A DNA stretch of 64,000 nucleotides from Diphasiastrum complanatum (GCA_029204225.1 CM055097.1:41644028-41708027); one strand, 5' to 3'; counted from the first letter of the stretch, positions 29,775 through 42,690 are shown. Numbers and translations are program-made. Notes: generated from the letters alone by a model not told the origin.

Positions 29775-32570
29775 GAATTTCAACTATAAGTGCATCCACT
29801 AAAAGATTCACTCAATTGCAAACATGACTTTTCCTTCAGATATTTTCAACCTGAGTGATAGAAAATATCATTCTATCGAAATCCATTTACGCAAAAAGAG
29901 ATATTCTAGGCTTAAGAAATTGAAACACGTTAACCTTAGAATTTTATCTGAATTCTAAGTCTATCCGCACAAGTAATAATAGGATTTAAATTGGAAATGA
30001 AATCAGTTTTACTTTTGATCAGTTTCTATTATTTCGATTTTTCCAATAAAATTCAATTGTCCGTCTTTTTTACTTACTGGCTTAAAAATTACTTCGTTAA
30101 AATTATCTATAATTAATGGAAAATAAGATTTGGATTCGGGTATTTCCTATAGTGTATTCACATCGAAATAATATTGTTGAATAAAGAATTACCTCCAAAT
30201 ACTATAAATTTTCCACTATTATTTATTTAACAAGTATTCCAAAAGCTTTTGGTTTGTTCAATTTTAATGACCTAAATCATCAAAACCACAATAACCCACT
30301 GATCGGTGTTCCACTGATTTGAAAAGGAGAAAATAAAAAAAACACCATTTGACTCCATTTACCGGGAGTATGAATACTCTAAAATTAATTGGTTTAAACA
30401 ACATCGTACCAAGGAATCAAATTCCTTAACTGGGTATATGCTTGAGAACTGTACCACTCCCTTTGTTCCATCAAGATCGGTTTCGAAAAAATTTCTCACT
30501 ATAAGCCGATTAATACTGCTTGACCATGAATAATGGTCCTCAAGTTCCAAAAAATCAGCTTAGCCAAAAATGTCAAAGTGATAAAGCCCCAACAACATGC
30601 ATACTGTCCCTAGAGAAAGGAAATGCAAATTTCTTCAACTCACTATATGGGAACAATATAAGATCCAAGGCTAAATTTTGACATCAACACCGAGAAACCG
30701 AAATTTCTATATAGGTGTTAGTAACTTGAATTTCCGGAGTTGGACTAGAAAACCGATTTCAAATCCAACTCAAAGCTACCAAAATGTCCAAAATTCTTCT
30801 TAAGCCATGATTAATTGCATGTAACTAGCACTGATGCAAATAGTTGGCCAATTCTCCAATATTGTCGACTTTTCATGCATCAACTTTAATACTAAGCATA
30901 TCCAAAAAATCCTATTTTTTTTATCAAAAGGTATTTGAGGGCCGACTCCCTCTTTGGCACGCCACTCCCTTTGGCACAAAAGGGGTTTCCAGTCGCGCTC
31001 TTCCACAAGACAGAGAAGTAACCAGGAACAGTTTAGGTCGCGCTCAACTCTTCTCTTCTATTTTTCACATCAAGCACTCCTCGCCATTCTCCAACGTTGT
31101 GGGAAACGAGCCGGCTACTGTTCACGCACTCATGGAAAGAGAAGGACATGCATTCAACGGCTGGATCTCCCAGATGCACGTTACAGATCCTCCAACCTCT
31201 CGGGTTTCAAGTATTTCTGAAACAAAATAGATTTATTGACTCCTCTGTAGCTAGAATTTCTCATTCATCACTGCCAACGAGGGATTATCAAACTCTGACC
31301 TGAATTGTGGCTTTTCACCCACAATGCCCAAAGGCAGCTATCAAGGTAGACTTCACATTCTTTTTTTTTCTTACAGGTGAATCCAGGAAAAATAATAATC
31401 TGCATGCAAGCTGTCAAGTACATGATCATATCTACCATGGGTTCCACAACTGAATCAACCAACAAGTCAACTATCTGACTGGGATTAACAACTGCTTTTC
31501 TAGGAGTCCATTAGGTTTACAAACAATCATTACGACAGAAGCATGGATTTTGCTTCCATAACCAAAATCATCTCTCTGTAATTTCAAACAAAGAACCCAA
31601 CTTGAAGCAAACAGCAAATTGCTTCATGTGATTCTTAAAATCGTGTTATATCTCTCTGGATTGCTCCTTGCTTTCCCTTTATTTCACAACAAAAAACAAT
31701 AATTTTGTTTACAGGTTATTCCAATGAGATGAAATATCACTTCCTAGCCCTTGTTTTAAGTATTAGCCTTACAGCACACACTGTCAACGTTCCTGTACAT
31801 GCAAATTCTCTGGAGGATTCTCATAAGAGAAAAAAAAAACTTCCCATCCTCGACATGCAATCACCGGAATCATGTCCAATTTTGTTTACAGTCCAGAAAA
31901 GTCGAATAAATCGATTTATTATCAATTTACTATGAACTTAACCAAGATGACAAGATTCAAAACATTAAAGCATGTTGTCAAAACTTTAACCAAGCAGACT
32001 ACGGCAAGAAACCAAGCAGCCAAATCTACAAAGTAGATCTATTCACACCAATGGAAAATTTTCTCAAGAAACAGGAATTTAAGAATGAAGTCACATAATT
32101 CTCAGCATTCCAAATCCAAAATCAGCCTTGTAGAAAAGTACTCTACCTTAATTTTTTGAAAAGCATGCTGCAGCCAAAATTTTGTGAATTTTCTTCTAAC
32201 TTCTCTTGAAAAAATTGGCTCTTCTCTCCGGGATGCAAATCCAAGTGCTTTCCAATTCCAATTCAATGTAGAACTTGTCTCCATCCTATCCAAGACTGCA
32301 TCTTAGCCAAGCTCTTATAACAATTTAAAGACCCCGAAGGATTGCCCCTAAGATGAGGATAGGATAACACAATAGAAGAGACTATGGAGCCAAACCGCCC
32401 AACCAATCCTAGATCAAACTTGGATCTAGCCCCCAAGCCATGCCATGTGAAGCAATTGGAGAAGAGAGAAACTAGTAACCTAAACCCATTATGTCGACGG
32501 GAGAATCCCCACCTCATTATATAGAGAGTAGAGTCCTGTGCATGTAACCATGCAATCCCCATGCAGGTCA
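29775..32570. other. Intergenic DNA, nothing firmly recognised
   Basis: About 2.8 kb. There is a somewhat GC-richer stretch at 30930-31220 with overlapping open frames in two phases (up to 128 codons), but no motif, splice signal or similarity supports a gene. A TATA-like ACTATAAATAG occurs at 32570-32580 and might belong to the LTR of the copia relic that follows. Confidence 0.45.
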
Positions 32571-32789
32571 ACTATAAATAGATCACACCTCTTCATGCAG
32601 TCCTCCTGCCTATATTTGTCACACAGACATGCAATGCTCCAAATGTCTCAATTAGAGTGTTTGGGTCCTCTCAAGGTAATTAGTCACAAACTGGCCTTGA
32701 CATGGAATTAAATCATGGCATGACCAATAACCTCGAGTACTTGAGGGCCGGTCTACCATATTAGGACTATTCCAGGTCCTTAACCAAAT

Positions 32790-33062
32790 ATGGCCATAAC
32801 ACATACAATAGATACATGCTGGCTCAATCCCAAGATTGAGTGTATCCACTACCACAAGAAGGGTCATGTAGCCGTGGATTGCCTCCAGAGCCCGAGAAAC
32901 AAAGCAACACAGAACAGACAGGAGAACAACAATAGTTCATCCTATGTCGAGGAGCCCGAGAGCTCCAAGATGGGCGAAGAAAGACCGCCTACATCTGTGA
33001 AGACGTATGTGCAGCATCAACATCTTCATGATCCTAGATTCAGGATCCCCTGCCGCCAATGA
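32790..33062 (+). pseudogene. Element G: copia gag zinc-knuckle segment
   Basis: The plus strand encodes CIHYHKKGHVAVDCLQSP, a CCHC knuckle with the second Cys changed to Tyr, followed by a polar Asn/Ser/Glu-rich tail. Protease and integrase are missing. The integrase-RT linker starts within 100 bp, so about 2.5 kb of a normal copia element is deleted. Confidence 0.55.
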
Positions 33063-33109
33063 CAGAGGGAGCAGAGGACGAGCACAAAAACGAAGATTTT
33101 TGAGTCGTC

Positions 33110-34255
33110 TCCCATTCAAACGACGAATCTGAAGAAGAAAAATTCGAGAGGCAGTCTGCTGCTACAGTTCATGTAAACCAAGATGGTTCCGGACCGAGCA
33201 GAGCAGACAAAGACAAAGGCATTGTTGTCTTAGGAGGATCTCCTAGAAGGTCGACATTACCATCAAGAGTGCCAGCACGATATGTGCCAGACAGCTTAGC
33301 TTCCATATCAGAAGAATTATGCGGATTCAGTGGTGAACCACAAACTTTTGAGGAAGCAATTGAATGTCCAGAAAAGGACAGATGGATCCAGGCCATGAAC
33401 GAAGAGATCGAGTCCATGAGCAAGAACCAGGTATGGATGTTGCAGCCATTACCACATAAGCGCAAGACTGTCAAATGCAAATGGGTTTTCAAGCTCAAAT
33501 ACGGACCAGATGGGAATGTGACGAAATACAAGGCAAGACTGGTAGCGAAGGATTTCTTTCAGAGATATGGTATTGAGTACTCTGAAACCTTTTTTCCTGT
33601 TGTTAAACATTCGTCCCTACCTCTGTTATTTGCATATGCAATAGCTTATGACCTCAAGATCCACATTGTGGACAAGAAGACAACCTTCTTGCATGGAGAA
33701 CTAGACGAACAAGTCTATATGGATCAACCCCCAGGATATGTCTCGAATTCACTTCCTGACTATGCATGCAGAATGCATAGAAGCATTTACGGTCTGAAAC
33801 AATCAGCCCGACAATGGTAGAAGAAGAAAGATCAAGCCCTGAAATCATTAGGATTCAAGCCTTTGTTGGTTGATTCCAATGTATATGTCAGAGTCACAGA
33901 TGGGCAGATCATCATTGTGGCTGTGTACGTGGACGACACTCTGATACTTTGTAGGAGTAAGCAACTAATTGCTGAAGTAAAGACAGACATCTCGAAACAT
34001 TTCGAGATCATGGATATGTGAGAAGTCAGGTGTTACCTAGGCTTACAAATGGAAAGGGACTATGAGGGAGATAAGTTATACCTTCACTAGTCCAGATACA
34101 CCCAGAAGATCCTAGAGGACTTTGGGATGCTGAACTACAAAGGAGTGAATACTCCAATGCTTGAAGGGATGGTGCTGACAAATGATGACTGTCTGAAGAC
34201 TGAGGAAGAGAGAGAACAGACGCAGTTCACACCTTATCATAAAAACATAATCTAA
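33110..34255 (+). pseudogene. Element G: copia reverse transcriptase
   Basis: A linker (DKGIVVLGGSPRRSTLPSR) leads into RT: WIQAMNEEIESMSKNQVW, KCKWVFKLKYGPDGNV, KARLVAKDFFQRYGIEYSET, YKLKIHIVDKKTTF-type block, GLKQSARQW, then a Tyr-to-stop change (TAG at 33819). Reading continues through SLGFKPLLVDSNVYV, AVYVDDTLIL (the catalytic YVDD box) and a Trp-to-stop, to NTPMLEG. It ends at about 34255, before RNase H. Two nonsense codons make it dead. It abuts the tandem duplication at 34311. Confidence 0.88.
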
Positions 34256-34310
34256 ATCAGTACCAAAAGTATCTAATTTAATTGCACATATCTGTCTATA
34301 GTAGTGTAAC

Positions 34311-35465
34311 ATCAAAATCTTATCATATAGTGTGTTATATGATCAACACCTGAAATGCTGCCAACCACCAGATATCATTTTCTGATTGAACACTGCAATT
34401 AAGGCCTTCTGTATCTTCTAAGTTTGAAAGTGCTCCATTCATGATCATGAGACTGACTCTTTCCATTTTTTATCCTTTTATAATTTCAGACTCATCTAAC
34501 TTGAGAACAACTATCAACTTGTGATTGACATTCTCGTTTGTTTTCAGACTCATCTAACTTGAGAACAACTATCAACTTGTGATTGACATTCTCGTTTGTT
34601 ATACCGTAAAAATTTATGATGAATATTAGTAACTGATTAATGTCAATAAATAAACTGTTGGAATTGTTTTATTTTACACTTTTTCCTTTCGAGCAATACA
34701 CTTCATTAGTATGAGATGAATTACCAACTATTTTCTGCATACCTTGGTTTAACATGTTTTTTTTTTTAAAGATGAAATGTCGTGGGATTGGAAACTTTTT
34801 AATATTTACCTGTGCAAATGCCTCATTTATCATCTTAAACATTTTGCATATGCTTTTTTACTGATGCTAGAAAAGTCAAGTGCCCCCTGAAGGAATGTAG
34901 TGTCTAATTCATTCGTGCATATCAAAAATCTTATCATATAGTGTGTTATATGATCAACACCTGAAATGCTGCAACCACCAGATATCATTTTCTGATTGAA
35001 CACTGCAATTAAGGCCTTCTGTATCTTCTAAGTTTGAAAGTGCTCCATTCATGATCATGAGACTGACTCTTTCCATTTTTTATCCTTTTATAATTTCAGA
35101 CTCATCTAACTTGAGAACAACTATCAACTTGTGATTGACATTCTCGTTTGTTATACCGTAAAAATTTATGATGAATATTAGTAACTGATTAATGTCAATA
35201 AATAAACTGTTGGAATTGTTTTATTTTACACTTTTTCCTTTCGAGCAATACACTTCATTAGTATGAGATGAATTACCCAACTATTTTCTGCATACCTTGG
35301 TTTAACATGTTTTTTTTTTTTAAGATGAAATGGTCGTGGGATTGGAAACTTTTTAATATTTACCTGTGCAAATGCCTCATTTATCATCTTAAACATTTTT
35401 GCATATGCTTTTTTACTGATGCTAGAAAAGTCAAGTGCCCCCTGAAGGAATGTAGTGTCTAATAT
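34311..35465. repeat. About 610-bp tandem duplication
   Basis: Copy 1 starts at 34311 and copy 2 at 34921. Outside one extra 53-bp internal repeat in copy 1, the differences I can see are single-base length changes, mostly in homopolymers (for example CTGCCAACC/CTGCAACC, the T-run near 34757). I saw no substitution. It includes the exon-like segment of the unknown gene relic on the minus strand. Confidence 0.9.
34492..34600. repeat. 53-bp tandem duplication inside copy 1
   Basis: Two adjacent identical units beginning TTTCAGACTCATCTAAC and ending CATTCTCGTTTG. The second 610-bp copy contains this unit once. Confidence 0.9.
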
Positions 35466-36330
35466 TCGTGCATATGCTTCTTTACTAATGCTAGAAAAGT
35501 CACATGCCCCCTAGAGGAATGTAGTGTCTAATATTTTTCCAACTTCATTCATAATGCTATCATTAACTGAAGCCTTAATCTTTTTCATTTTGTTTTTGTT
35601 TAACATTGATTTCATAGATTTAGAAGCGCAGATACAGCCTAGTAAGTTTCCAATCAAAATTTCATCGACCAACTGGTCTTCAACAACCAATGCTGATCTG
35701 CATTGCAAACATAATGTTCATGAACACTCATAGTATTACAGCAGTATAATAAGCAAATCAACAGAAAGTTGAAATGAATAAATAACAAAACTAGTGATTA
35801 TGAATGGATCAAAAAGTTCAAGCAATATTCAATACCAAATAAGCTATAACTTACTTGAATGCACATATTCGTCTTTTTCTATGACCTCCTCTCTGGATGA
35901 TAGATCACATATATCGTTACCAGTCTTTTCCTCTTATTGCTTCAAACCTTTCTGTTGAGCACATCCATATCTTTAACAAGAGACAAATATGAGATACACA
36001 TGGATTGAAATGCAGTTTTTATCTCATCATTGCTAGTTGTATAATGATGCAAATAAGATTTCAACATTTGGATCTCCTTCTTGAGCATCTCATTTTCATC
36101 CAAACAAGAATTTTTCTTCGCACTCCTTTGATATTTTTCTTGATTTTGTCCTCCAAATAATGTATTCTTTGCATTAAATGTGCATTTCCATAGAGCATCA
36201 AATTCTCATAGTAACCCAAAAGGCCATTTTTACCATGACACATATAGATTATTAACTGACTCACCGAATGAAAATCTGGATGTTGCAATAAACATGGATC
36301 AATATAATACAATGTTCTTGATGAACATAA
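35364..36330 (-). pseudogene. Unidentified multi-exon gene relic with coiled coil
   Basis: Minus strand. An upstream exon-like part (36330-35930) reads LMLYGNAHLMQRIHYLEDK, then after a frame change ENEMLKKEIQMLKSYL and CISYLSLVKDMDVLNRK, with heptad-like Leu/Ile spacing. It ends at a possible donor AAG/GTTTGA. After an intron, an acceptor TTTGCAATGCAG precedes an exon at 35697-35364 reading ALVVEDQLVDEILIGNLLG, a Lys-rich part and NEVGKILDTTFL. A repeated ILDTTFLQGALDFSSISKKAYAK unit follows, then MINEAFAQ at donor CACAG/GTAAAT. One in-frame stop lies in the first repeat. I cannot assign a family. It could be a captured or decayed host gene. Confidence 0.4.
35400..35527. repeat. About 62-bp exon-internal tandem repeat
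   Basis: 35401-35462 and 35466-35527 are direct repeats sharing GCATATGCTT, TAGAAAAGTCA and GGAATGTAGTGTCTAAT. On the minus strand they duplicate the ILDTTFL..G..DFSSISK peptide. They differ by several substitutions, so this repeat is older than the 610-bp duplication. Confidence 0.8.
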
Positions 36331-36509
36331 ATCTACATGCTTTAGCTTTTCCTCCATGTATCACACCATATCAGAAGTTGACAGTTTGGGTTGCTTTGAA
36401 TTTCTTGTCCTGAGCGGAGCATATTCTAGTAAAAGATCCACATGAAGATAATAAAGCTTTGTCATCAATACAATAGTATAGTAACAAACAACACAATGAC
36501 AATAACAAA

Positions 36510-36596
36510 GCTGGAGATGGCGCTAATCACTCTGCTGGAGATAAAGATGGCGCTAATCACTCTGCTGGAGATAAAGATGGCGCTAAACACTTGTTT
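36510..36596. repeat. 30-bp tandem repeat, about 2.8 copies
   Basis: Units CGCTAATCACTCTGCTGGAG plus ATAAAGATGG start at 36521, 36551 and 36581. The third is partial and diverged. It lies just before the gypsy relic. Confidence 0.9.
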
Positions 36597-36639
36597 TTGA
36601 CCTTGGAGACAAAGATGGCATAGGTTTTGTTTTAGAAAT

Positions 36640-39230
36640 GAAGTTGACAATCCTATTGGCGCTCGAACTAGCTATGATATTATTGAGGATCACGGAAAGT
36701 TGAAACCAGCTATTACTTTTAAGCAATTGCTTGAAGACAATGTCTTTTATCAAAAACAACTTAAAGAATTGTTGGTGAAAAAGAAAAAAAGAAAATCGAG
36801 ATTACCAGTAGTCCATGTGAATAGGGTCGAGGTTGATGGCAAAGAAGCTCCAAAAATCAAGGTTCAAATAATAGGATGTATTATTTCAAATGTACCTATC
36901 GATTTGGGCTCTAGAGTAAATATTATTATAGAGGAAACAACTTATGAACTAGGCCTAACTCATATTACTCCTACAACCAAGTTTTTGAGATTGGTAGATC
37001 GGACAAGGCAAGTTGGTCTACTGAATAACATTTAAGATTGAAAAAGAGATGTTTTTGTTGAACTTTGTGATTATTAAACCAGTGACGGTGCCTTCTTATT
37101 ACTTGGGCAGACCTTGGTTATATGACGTTGACGTAGTCACATATTGGAAAAAGAAATTTTTTGATTTGCAACTAAAGGATCTCATCAAGAGATCCGTATG
37201 AAATGGTCTAAGGACAAATAGCAGGGAGAAACTCAGTCTGATTTGAGTTAATCTTCTGATATTGAACTCTCTTCATCGGATGAACAGTCTAGCGACACTA
37301 CTAACTATATAGATATTCGATACTTGGAGTGTTATTAGATTGATGAAGAAGGATCAGAACATGATGGTAGTCAAGGCCGATAAATTTATGAAAAAAGTGA
37401 AGTCAATTCAACCATGGGAGTGATTGATATTGATGATATTCACAAGATTTCCATTGGTGAGGGAAAAAAAGTCAATATATCCTTACATTTATCAAAATAT
37501 GAGATGGGTATATATCAAAACCTGTAGAAAGATATGGGGATGTATTTTCTTGGAAATTAACTGATTTAAAAAGTATTCCAACTAAATTTGGCAAGCATCG
37601 AATTGACTTGAAACCTGAAGCCTTTCTAGTTCATCAACGACAATATCGATTAAACCAGAAGTATTCTTTAATAGTGAAAGCAAAACTTGATAATACTTAG
37701 AAGCAGGTATTATTTATCCATTCTTGAGTACTAAATGGGTTTCGCCCATTGTCATTGTACCAAAAAAAAAAAAACTGAAAAAATTCAGGAATGTCAGGAT
37801 TTCCGGAAACTCAATGATGCAACTAAAAAGGATTACCATCCTTTACCTTTGACAGATTTGATACTTGATAAAGTTGCAGGTTATGAGAAGTACAGTTTCT
37901 TGGATGGGTTCTCGGGATATAATTAGGTCCAGATAAAGAAAGTAGATCAGGATAAGACTACCTTTACGATCGATTGGAGAACCTATGTGTACATGAGAAT
38001 GCTTTTTGGACTATGTAATGTCCCAACAACATTTAAGAGGATGATGAGAATAATATTTTTTTTGAGGAAATTCCTTAAAATATTTATAGATGATTTCTAT
38101 ATTTTTAGTTCTACAAAGGGCCATCCAGATAAACCTTGACAAACTTTACAAAGATGCAAAGAAACATCAATATCATTACATGCTGAAAAATGTTACTTTG
38201 GAATGTCTGAAGCATACTTCTTGGTCATCGACTATCGAAAAGAGAGATTAGAGTAGACCAAGATAAAGTCAAGATAATCGAAGCCTTGCAACCACCTACA
38301 GACCTAAGAGAGTTAACTTAAAGATGTTTTCTTGGTCACTTGGGATACTACAGAATATCTCCCTTGATAAAAATTTTAAAGAAGAATGCCAATTATAATT
38401 GGGAGGAGAGCATTCGAACTTTTGAAAGATAAATTAAAATCAGCTCCAATTTTAAGACCTCCTAATTGGGATCAAAAATTTGATGTACATGTGAATACTT
38501 CATCCTTTGCAATTGGCAGTGTTTTAAGCCAAAAGGATGATGCTAAACGAGATTACCCAATTTTTTATGTGGGTTGACAACTTTCTATCTCTGAGATATT
38601 CAACGACTGAAAGAGAAACTTTGGGCATGATTTATTTTGTCAAAAAGTTTTGACATTATTTCATTAGCTATGCATTCACTTTTTATGTCGATCATTATGA
38701 TATCAAGTACTTGGTGAATAAGCATGATTTGTCAAGAAGAATAGCTTGATGGATTCTCCTGTTATCTGAATTTGATTATACAGTCGAGGTTCGACCTGAA
38801 AAATACAATTCGAATGCAAATTATTTATCAAGACTTGAAACCAAAGAACAAAACGATCCAGTTTCTGATACGCTTCCAGATGAGGAAGTAATGTTGGTAT
38901 CAATTCAGGATTCATGGTATGTGAATAATATTGAATATTTGCAAACTTTGCGATATCCAATGGGAATGACCAGGGAGGAAGAAAATATTTTCCAATATCG
39001 AGTCATTCCCTATACCATAATTTCATGCATTTTGTACAAGATGGGAAATGATGAGGAACTTACAAGATGTCTGGAAAAAGACCAGATTCAGCAAGTAATC
39101 TGATCCTTCCATGTAGATGTCGGAGGCCATTTTGCAATAAAAAATACAGTTAAAAAAACTATGAATGGAAAATACTGGTGGCTGATGAGGTCGGCCACCT
39201 ACTTTTGTAAGACAGTTGACTCGAGCTACC
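36640..39230 (+). pseudogene. Ty3-gypsy relic (protease, RT, RNase H, integrase start)
   Basis: Plus-strand decayed pol. Protease: VQIIGCIISNVPIDLGSRVN (D-T-G changed to D-L-G) and YYLGRPWLYD. RT: ECQDFRKLNDATKKDYHPLP, KYSFLDGFSGYN, TFTIDWRTYVYMRM.FGL and FIDDFYIFS. RNase H: FDVHVNTSSFAIGSVLSQ, with the catalytic Asp changed to Asn, and VDHYDIKYLVNKHDLSRR and SEFDYTVEVRPEKYN. Integrase zinc module remnant: DVGGHFAIKN and KYWWLM at about 39120-39190. More than ten stops and frame changes. No LTRs found. Confidence 0.88.
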
Positions 39231-39673
39231 AAGAGGGTAATTATGCATGATCTAAGGCTTTGATAGCTAGGTTTAGGGACTACCCTAATGACACTCTACC
39301 CTAATCTCATATCTGTGATCATTTGATATGGATTGAGAGCTCATTTTGTACATACTTTGAGAAATGATCAAGAGATGGTGATATTGGCAAGTTTGCTCTA
39401 TAATGAGGAATTGATGAATGATGAATGTGATGTTTTTTTGTGTCTAATGAATAGATCTGAATCTGAACAAAGTACTATACTTTCCACGTGTGTGACAAGA
39501 TGTGAGAATCAATTATTTATAGTTTGATTGTGGTGTTCAAAAGCTCTTGCCAATTAGATGTAAAATAGGTTGAATTGTGTGCTAGTTTTCTATCTATTAG
39601 ATATAAGTGAAACCTTTGATGCTTTTTCAATGTTTTAGTATCCAAATGAGGTTCATAACCTCTGATTTTAACA

Positions 39674-39686
39674 TGGTATCAGAGCC
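39674..39686 (+). other. Element H: copia primer-binding site
   Basis: TGGTATCAGAGCC follows TTTTAACA, a plausible LTR end at 39673. The LTR would lie to the left, perhaps within 39240-39673, but its start is not defined. Confidence 0.65.
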
Positions 39687-39779
39687 CAAATGCAACCATC
39701 AAGGCTCAAATACAAAGAAGAGAGAAGCAATTAAAAATTGGTGATTGTTTAATTTTTATTGCCCTTATTACTACCTTAA

Positions 39780-40055
39780 CTTTGATGATGTTCCTTCAAG
39801 TGTGAATGAAACTTTAGCAAAAAAGAGTGATTTGATGCAATGAAAAGTGAGTATATGATGCATTGTTTGAGATACTTGTAAATTTATTGATCCTCCATCA
39901 AAGATACAACATGTTACTGTTTGCAAATGGGTCTTTAAGATCAAGCTTAATCAAGATGGTAGTGTGAACAATCATAAAACAAGACTAGTTGCCAAGGGAT
40001 ATGCTCAATTCAAGGGGATTGACTATGATGAAACACTTGATTCTATCATAGTTTG
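39780..40055 (+). pseudogene. Element H: copia RT N-terminal fragment
   Basis: Only about 100 bp after the primer-binding site, the plus strand reads into RT: KIQHVTVCKWVFKIKLNQDG, then HKTRLVAKGYAQFKGIDYDE. It then stops. Gag, protease and integrase are deleted and the rest of RT is lost. Confidence 0.75.
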
Positions 40056-40289
40056 TGGTGGTGATTTCATTAACTCACATGCTTTTAGTGATTTACTGCC
40101 TTTGTAACATTTGTTAAAAAATGAGAATTTTCTTGGAACATGAAACCGTACATCTATCTTCACCGACATTATCTCCAAAAAAATGGGATTGAAGTCAAAC
40201 TATGTCTATTCCTATCACTTACTTGACCAAATATGAGATTATGTTTTGGCTAAATAACTATCATTTGAAAGCATTGCAAGAATCAATTT

Positions 40290-42050
40290 TTATTCAGAAT
40301 TACAAGAATCAATTTCATCAGTGACAGCATCTTGCAATTCATCTCCTCTTAGATGATTTTCATCATCACTCTCATTTTCAAAAATTATTTGATCATCCTG
40401 ACTATTAGAATTTCTATTCTCAACATCTATGGAAGTGGGTGCTTCAAGTATGGTTTGAAGATTTACTACTTCTCTAGGTAGCTCAATCTCATAGTTAAAA
40501 TGAAGGTTTTCCATTTCATTCTCAACATTTGCATCCTCAAATACTCGTCGTAACGTGGGTGAACTTGAGCTACAAACCACCATATCTTGTTTAGTCAATC
40601 TGGTTGAAAAAACACCTGCAAAAATTACTATTTTAGAACATATTGAAAACTCAAATACTGAAGTCACTTGCAATAAAGTGAAAAACATGATAGCATAGCA
40701 TGTGCACCTGCTCATAGTGACAAGGCAACACCAATGTGTCAAAGGACTCCATGCTCAATGTTTTTGATGAATCAATCGTAAAAAAATCCACTTAGATCCA
40801 GTTTTATCGTTGCATTTGGCCCTCTACAAACTACCTTGAACCATTTCACATCAAATAAAAAAAGTGTCCACTTTCAGCAAATCACACATCATAAATATTT
40901 TGCATAGTTCCTATGTATCCTATGTCTCCTGTTGGAAAGATGCTATTACACCACAATCGTGTGTGCATCTCTTGTTATAAATATTTTCAACATGAAAGTG
41001 GAAACCAAAAGCCTATAAAGCATTATACATTTTGCACTGCCACATGACAAACATGAATCTCATAAATAATCATTGTGAATGAACATGGTGTTTTAAAATT
41101 ACTAAACAAATATTGTTATAGACAAGAATGTTCTAATAATACAGTATCTAGGGAATAATACCTTCCATTTGCATCCTCTTGCAGAGTCCCATTTTGCGTT
41201 TGATATTTTTTGTCTCTCTTTTGTTGTTTTTTGTAGTGTGCCATGCATCCACTCTATAGTGCTTTGCTTGGGCAATGACTCAACATCATCTGCACTTGTG
41301 GCCATGTGTCTACCTCTATTCTGTCGTTGGCGCTTTCTAGACAAGGCCCTCTCTTTTTTATCTTCTTCATATAGGTCTAACCATTTATCCATAACTTCAC
41401 AATTATAAAGCATGAATGTAGAAATTTTTTCTCGTTGGAAGGGTGTCAACCTATGGACCTTTTCATCCCTTGAGGTTTTTCACTTGTTACCTCTTTGGCT
41501 TCCTCATCACACCACAATGGTGGAGCAAATGGATGTAGTTGGTGCAAAATTTCAGTAACATAAAAGAGAGATTCATGTACTAACCATCCCTCTGACATGC
41601 TACCTTCAGGCCTTGTCTTTCAAAGCATAAAATCTTCTAAGACTTTCATGTATCTTTCCATAATGAACATCCACCTAAAAAGTCACAAATGGTTAGAAAT
41701 AAGTGTTTTATTTAATGAGTTCATGAATCAATTGATTTAGTTTAAATACACATGCAAAATAAAATTTATGCACTTATACCTAGTGTGCACTGGACCAGCA
41801 ATAGAAACTTCTTCAACCAATTGCACCAATAAATGCACTTGCAAGTCCATGATGGAAGTCGAAAAATATCTCTCAAACATGCACAGAATGTCCAAGGTAC
41901 TTTTGGAGCATGATCTTTACCATCCTTTATCCAGTATTCTTTTTTGGTGTTTGATTCTTTTAGATCGTGCCTTGTAGCAATGGTATCTTTTTCACCAATC
42001 AATCAGTGTTTCCAAATAGATTCACCCACATATTTTAAATATGTGCATGG
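40290..42050 (-). pseudogene. CACTA transposase relic (TNP2-like, DUF4218 region)
   Basis: Three exon-like pieces on the minus strand. 42050-41780: DPMHIFK, GEKDTIATRHDLKESNTKKE, then in another frame FERYFSTSIMDLQVHLLVQL and EEVSIAGPVHTR. 41674-41162: WMFIMERYMKVLEDFM, a stop, KTRPEGSMSEGWLVHESLFY, FAPPLWCDEEAKE and a Lys/Arg-rich tail with QRQNRGRH. 40615-40290: an acidic C-terminus ending DEIDSCNSE. The 105-bp intron between the first two has proper GT/AG ends, and splicing in phase 2 gives GPVHTR-WMFIMERYMK, the usual GPVH.RWMYP.ER.M..L motif. Stops and frame changes make it a pseudogene. The upstream DDE part was not found. Confidence 0.75.
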
Positions 42051-42690
42051 GATCAAGTAGGTGATTAATCAAAAGGTTATTCCAATATTCCAAACGATGA
42101 AATATACATAATATTTTCATAACATCGATTGGCTTTGCTTGAGATTCCTCCCATAGTTTTCACCAATCTTCCACAGACATCCTCTTTGGAGGCATCTCTC
42201 TCTCTCAACTCTTCCTGCAAAACAACCGATGTATGACATTCGTCGTCTACGTCGACCATTACGAGGATTATTGTCTCCAACGCTAAATGAGGATGAAGAA
42301 TCCTATATACCAAAATAACAAGAAGTAGGTTGAAACAATGCTTGATAAACATTTACTCCCAATACTTGATAGATCCAAATGTTGCATATGAATATAAATT
42401 ACCTCTTGGTTTAAAAAGTATGAACATACCAAAGTATCTATTAGACCATTCTTCTTTTCAACTTGTTAACATTCAATGAACTCAAAGAATTGCATGCTTC
42501 TACATATTTACATATTTATAAATTTCACATTCATAAGCTTTCACTTATTATCTTATGTAAACATCGAGGCAAATGATGAATAATGCTTGACGAATAATGC
42601 TCCTAACATTTGACATATTTAATGACACAAACCAAATACAATCAAGATGCATGGATTATACATCTCTGCATATCAACAAAATTTAAATCT

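Noticed and set aside
30844-31230. A 128-codon plus frame in a GC-richer patch
   Set aside because: Overlapping open frames in other phases, no recognised domain, and no supporting splice signals.
35268-35462. A plus-strand Cys-rich reading (CPLKECSV) that might suggest a zinc finger
   Set aside because: It ends in a stop at once, and the minus strand gives a better exon with splice sites.
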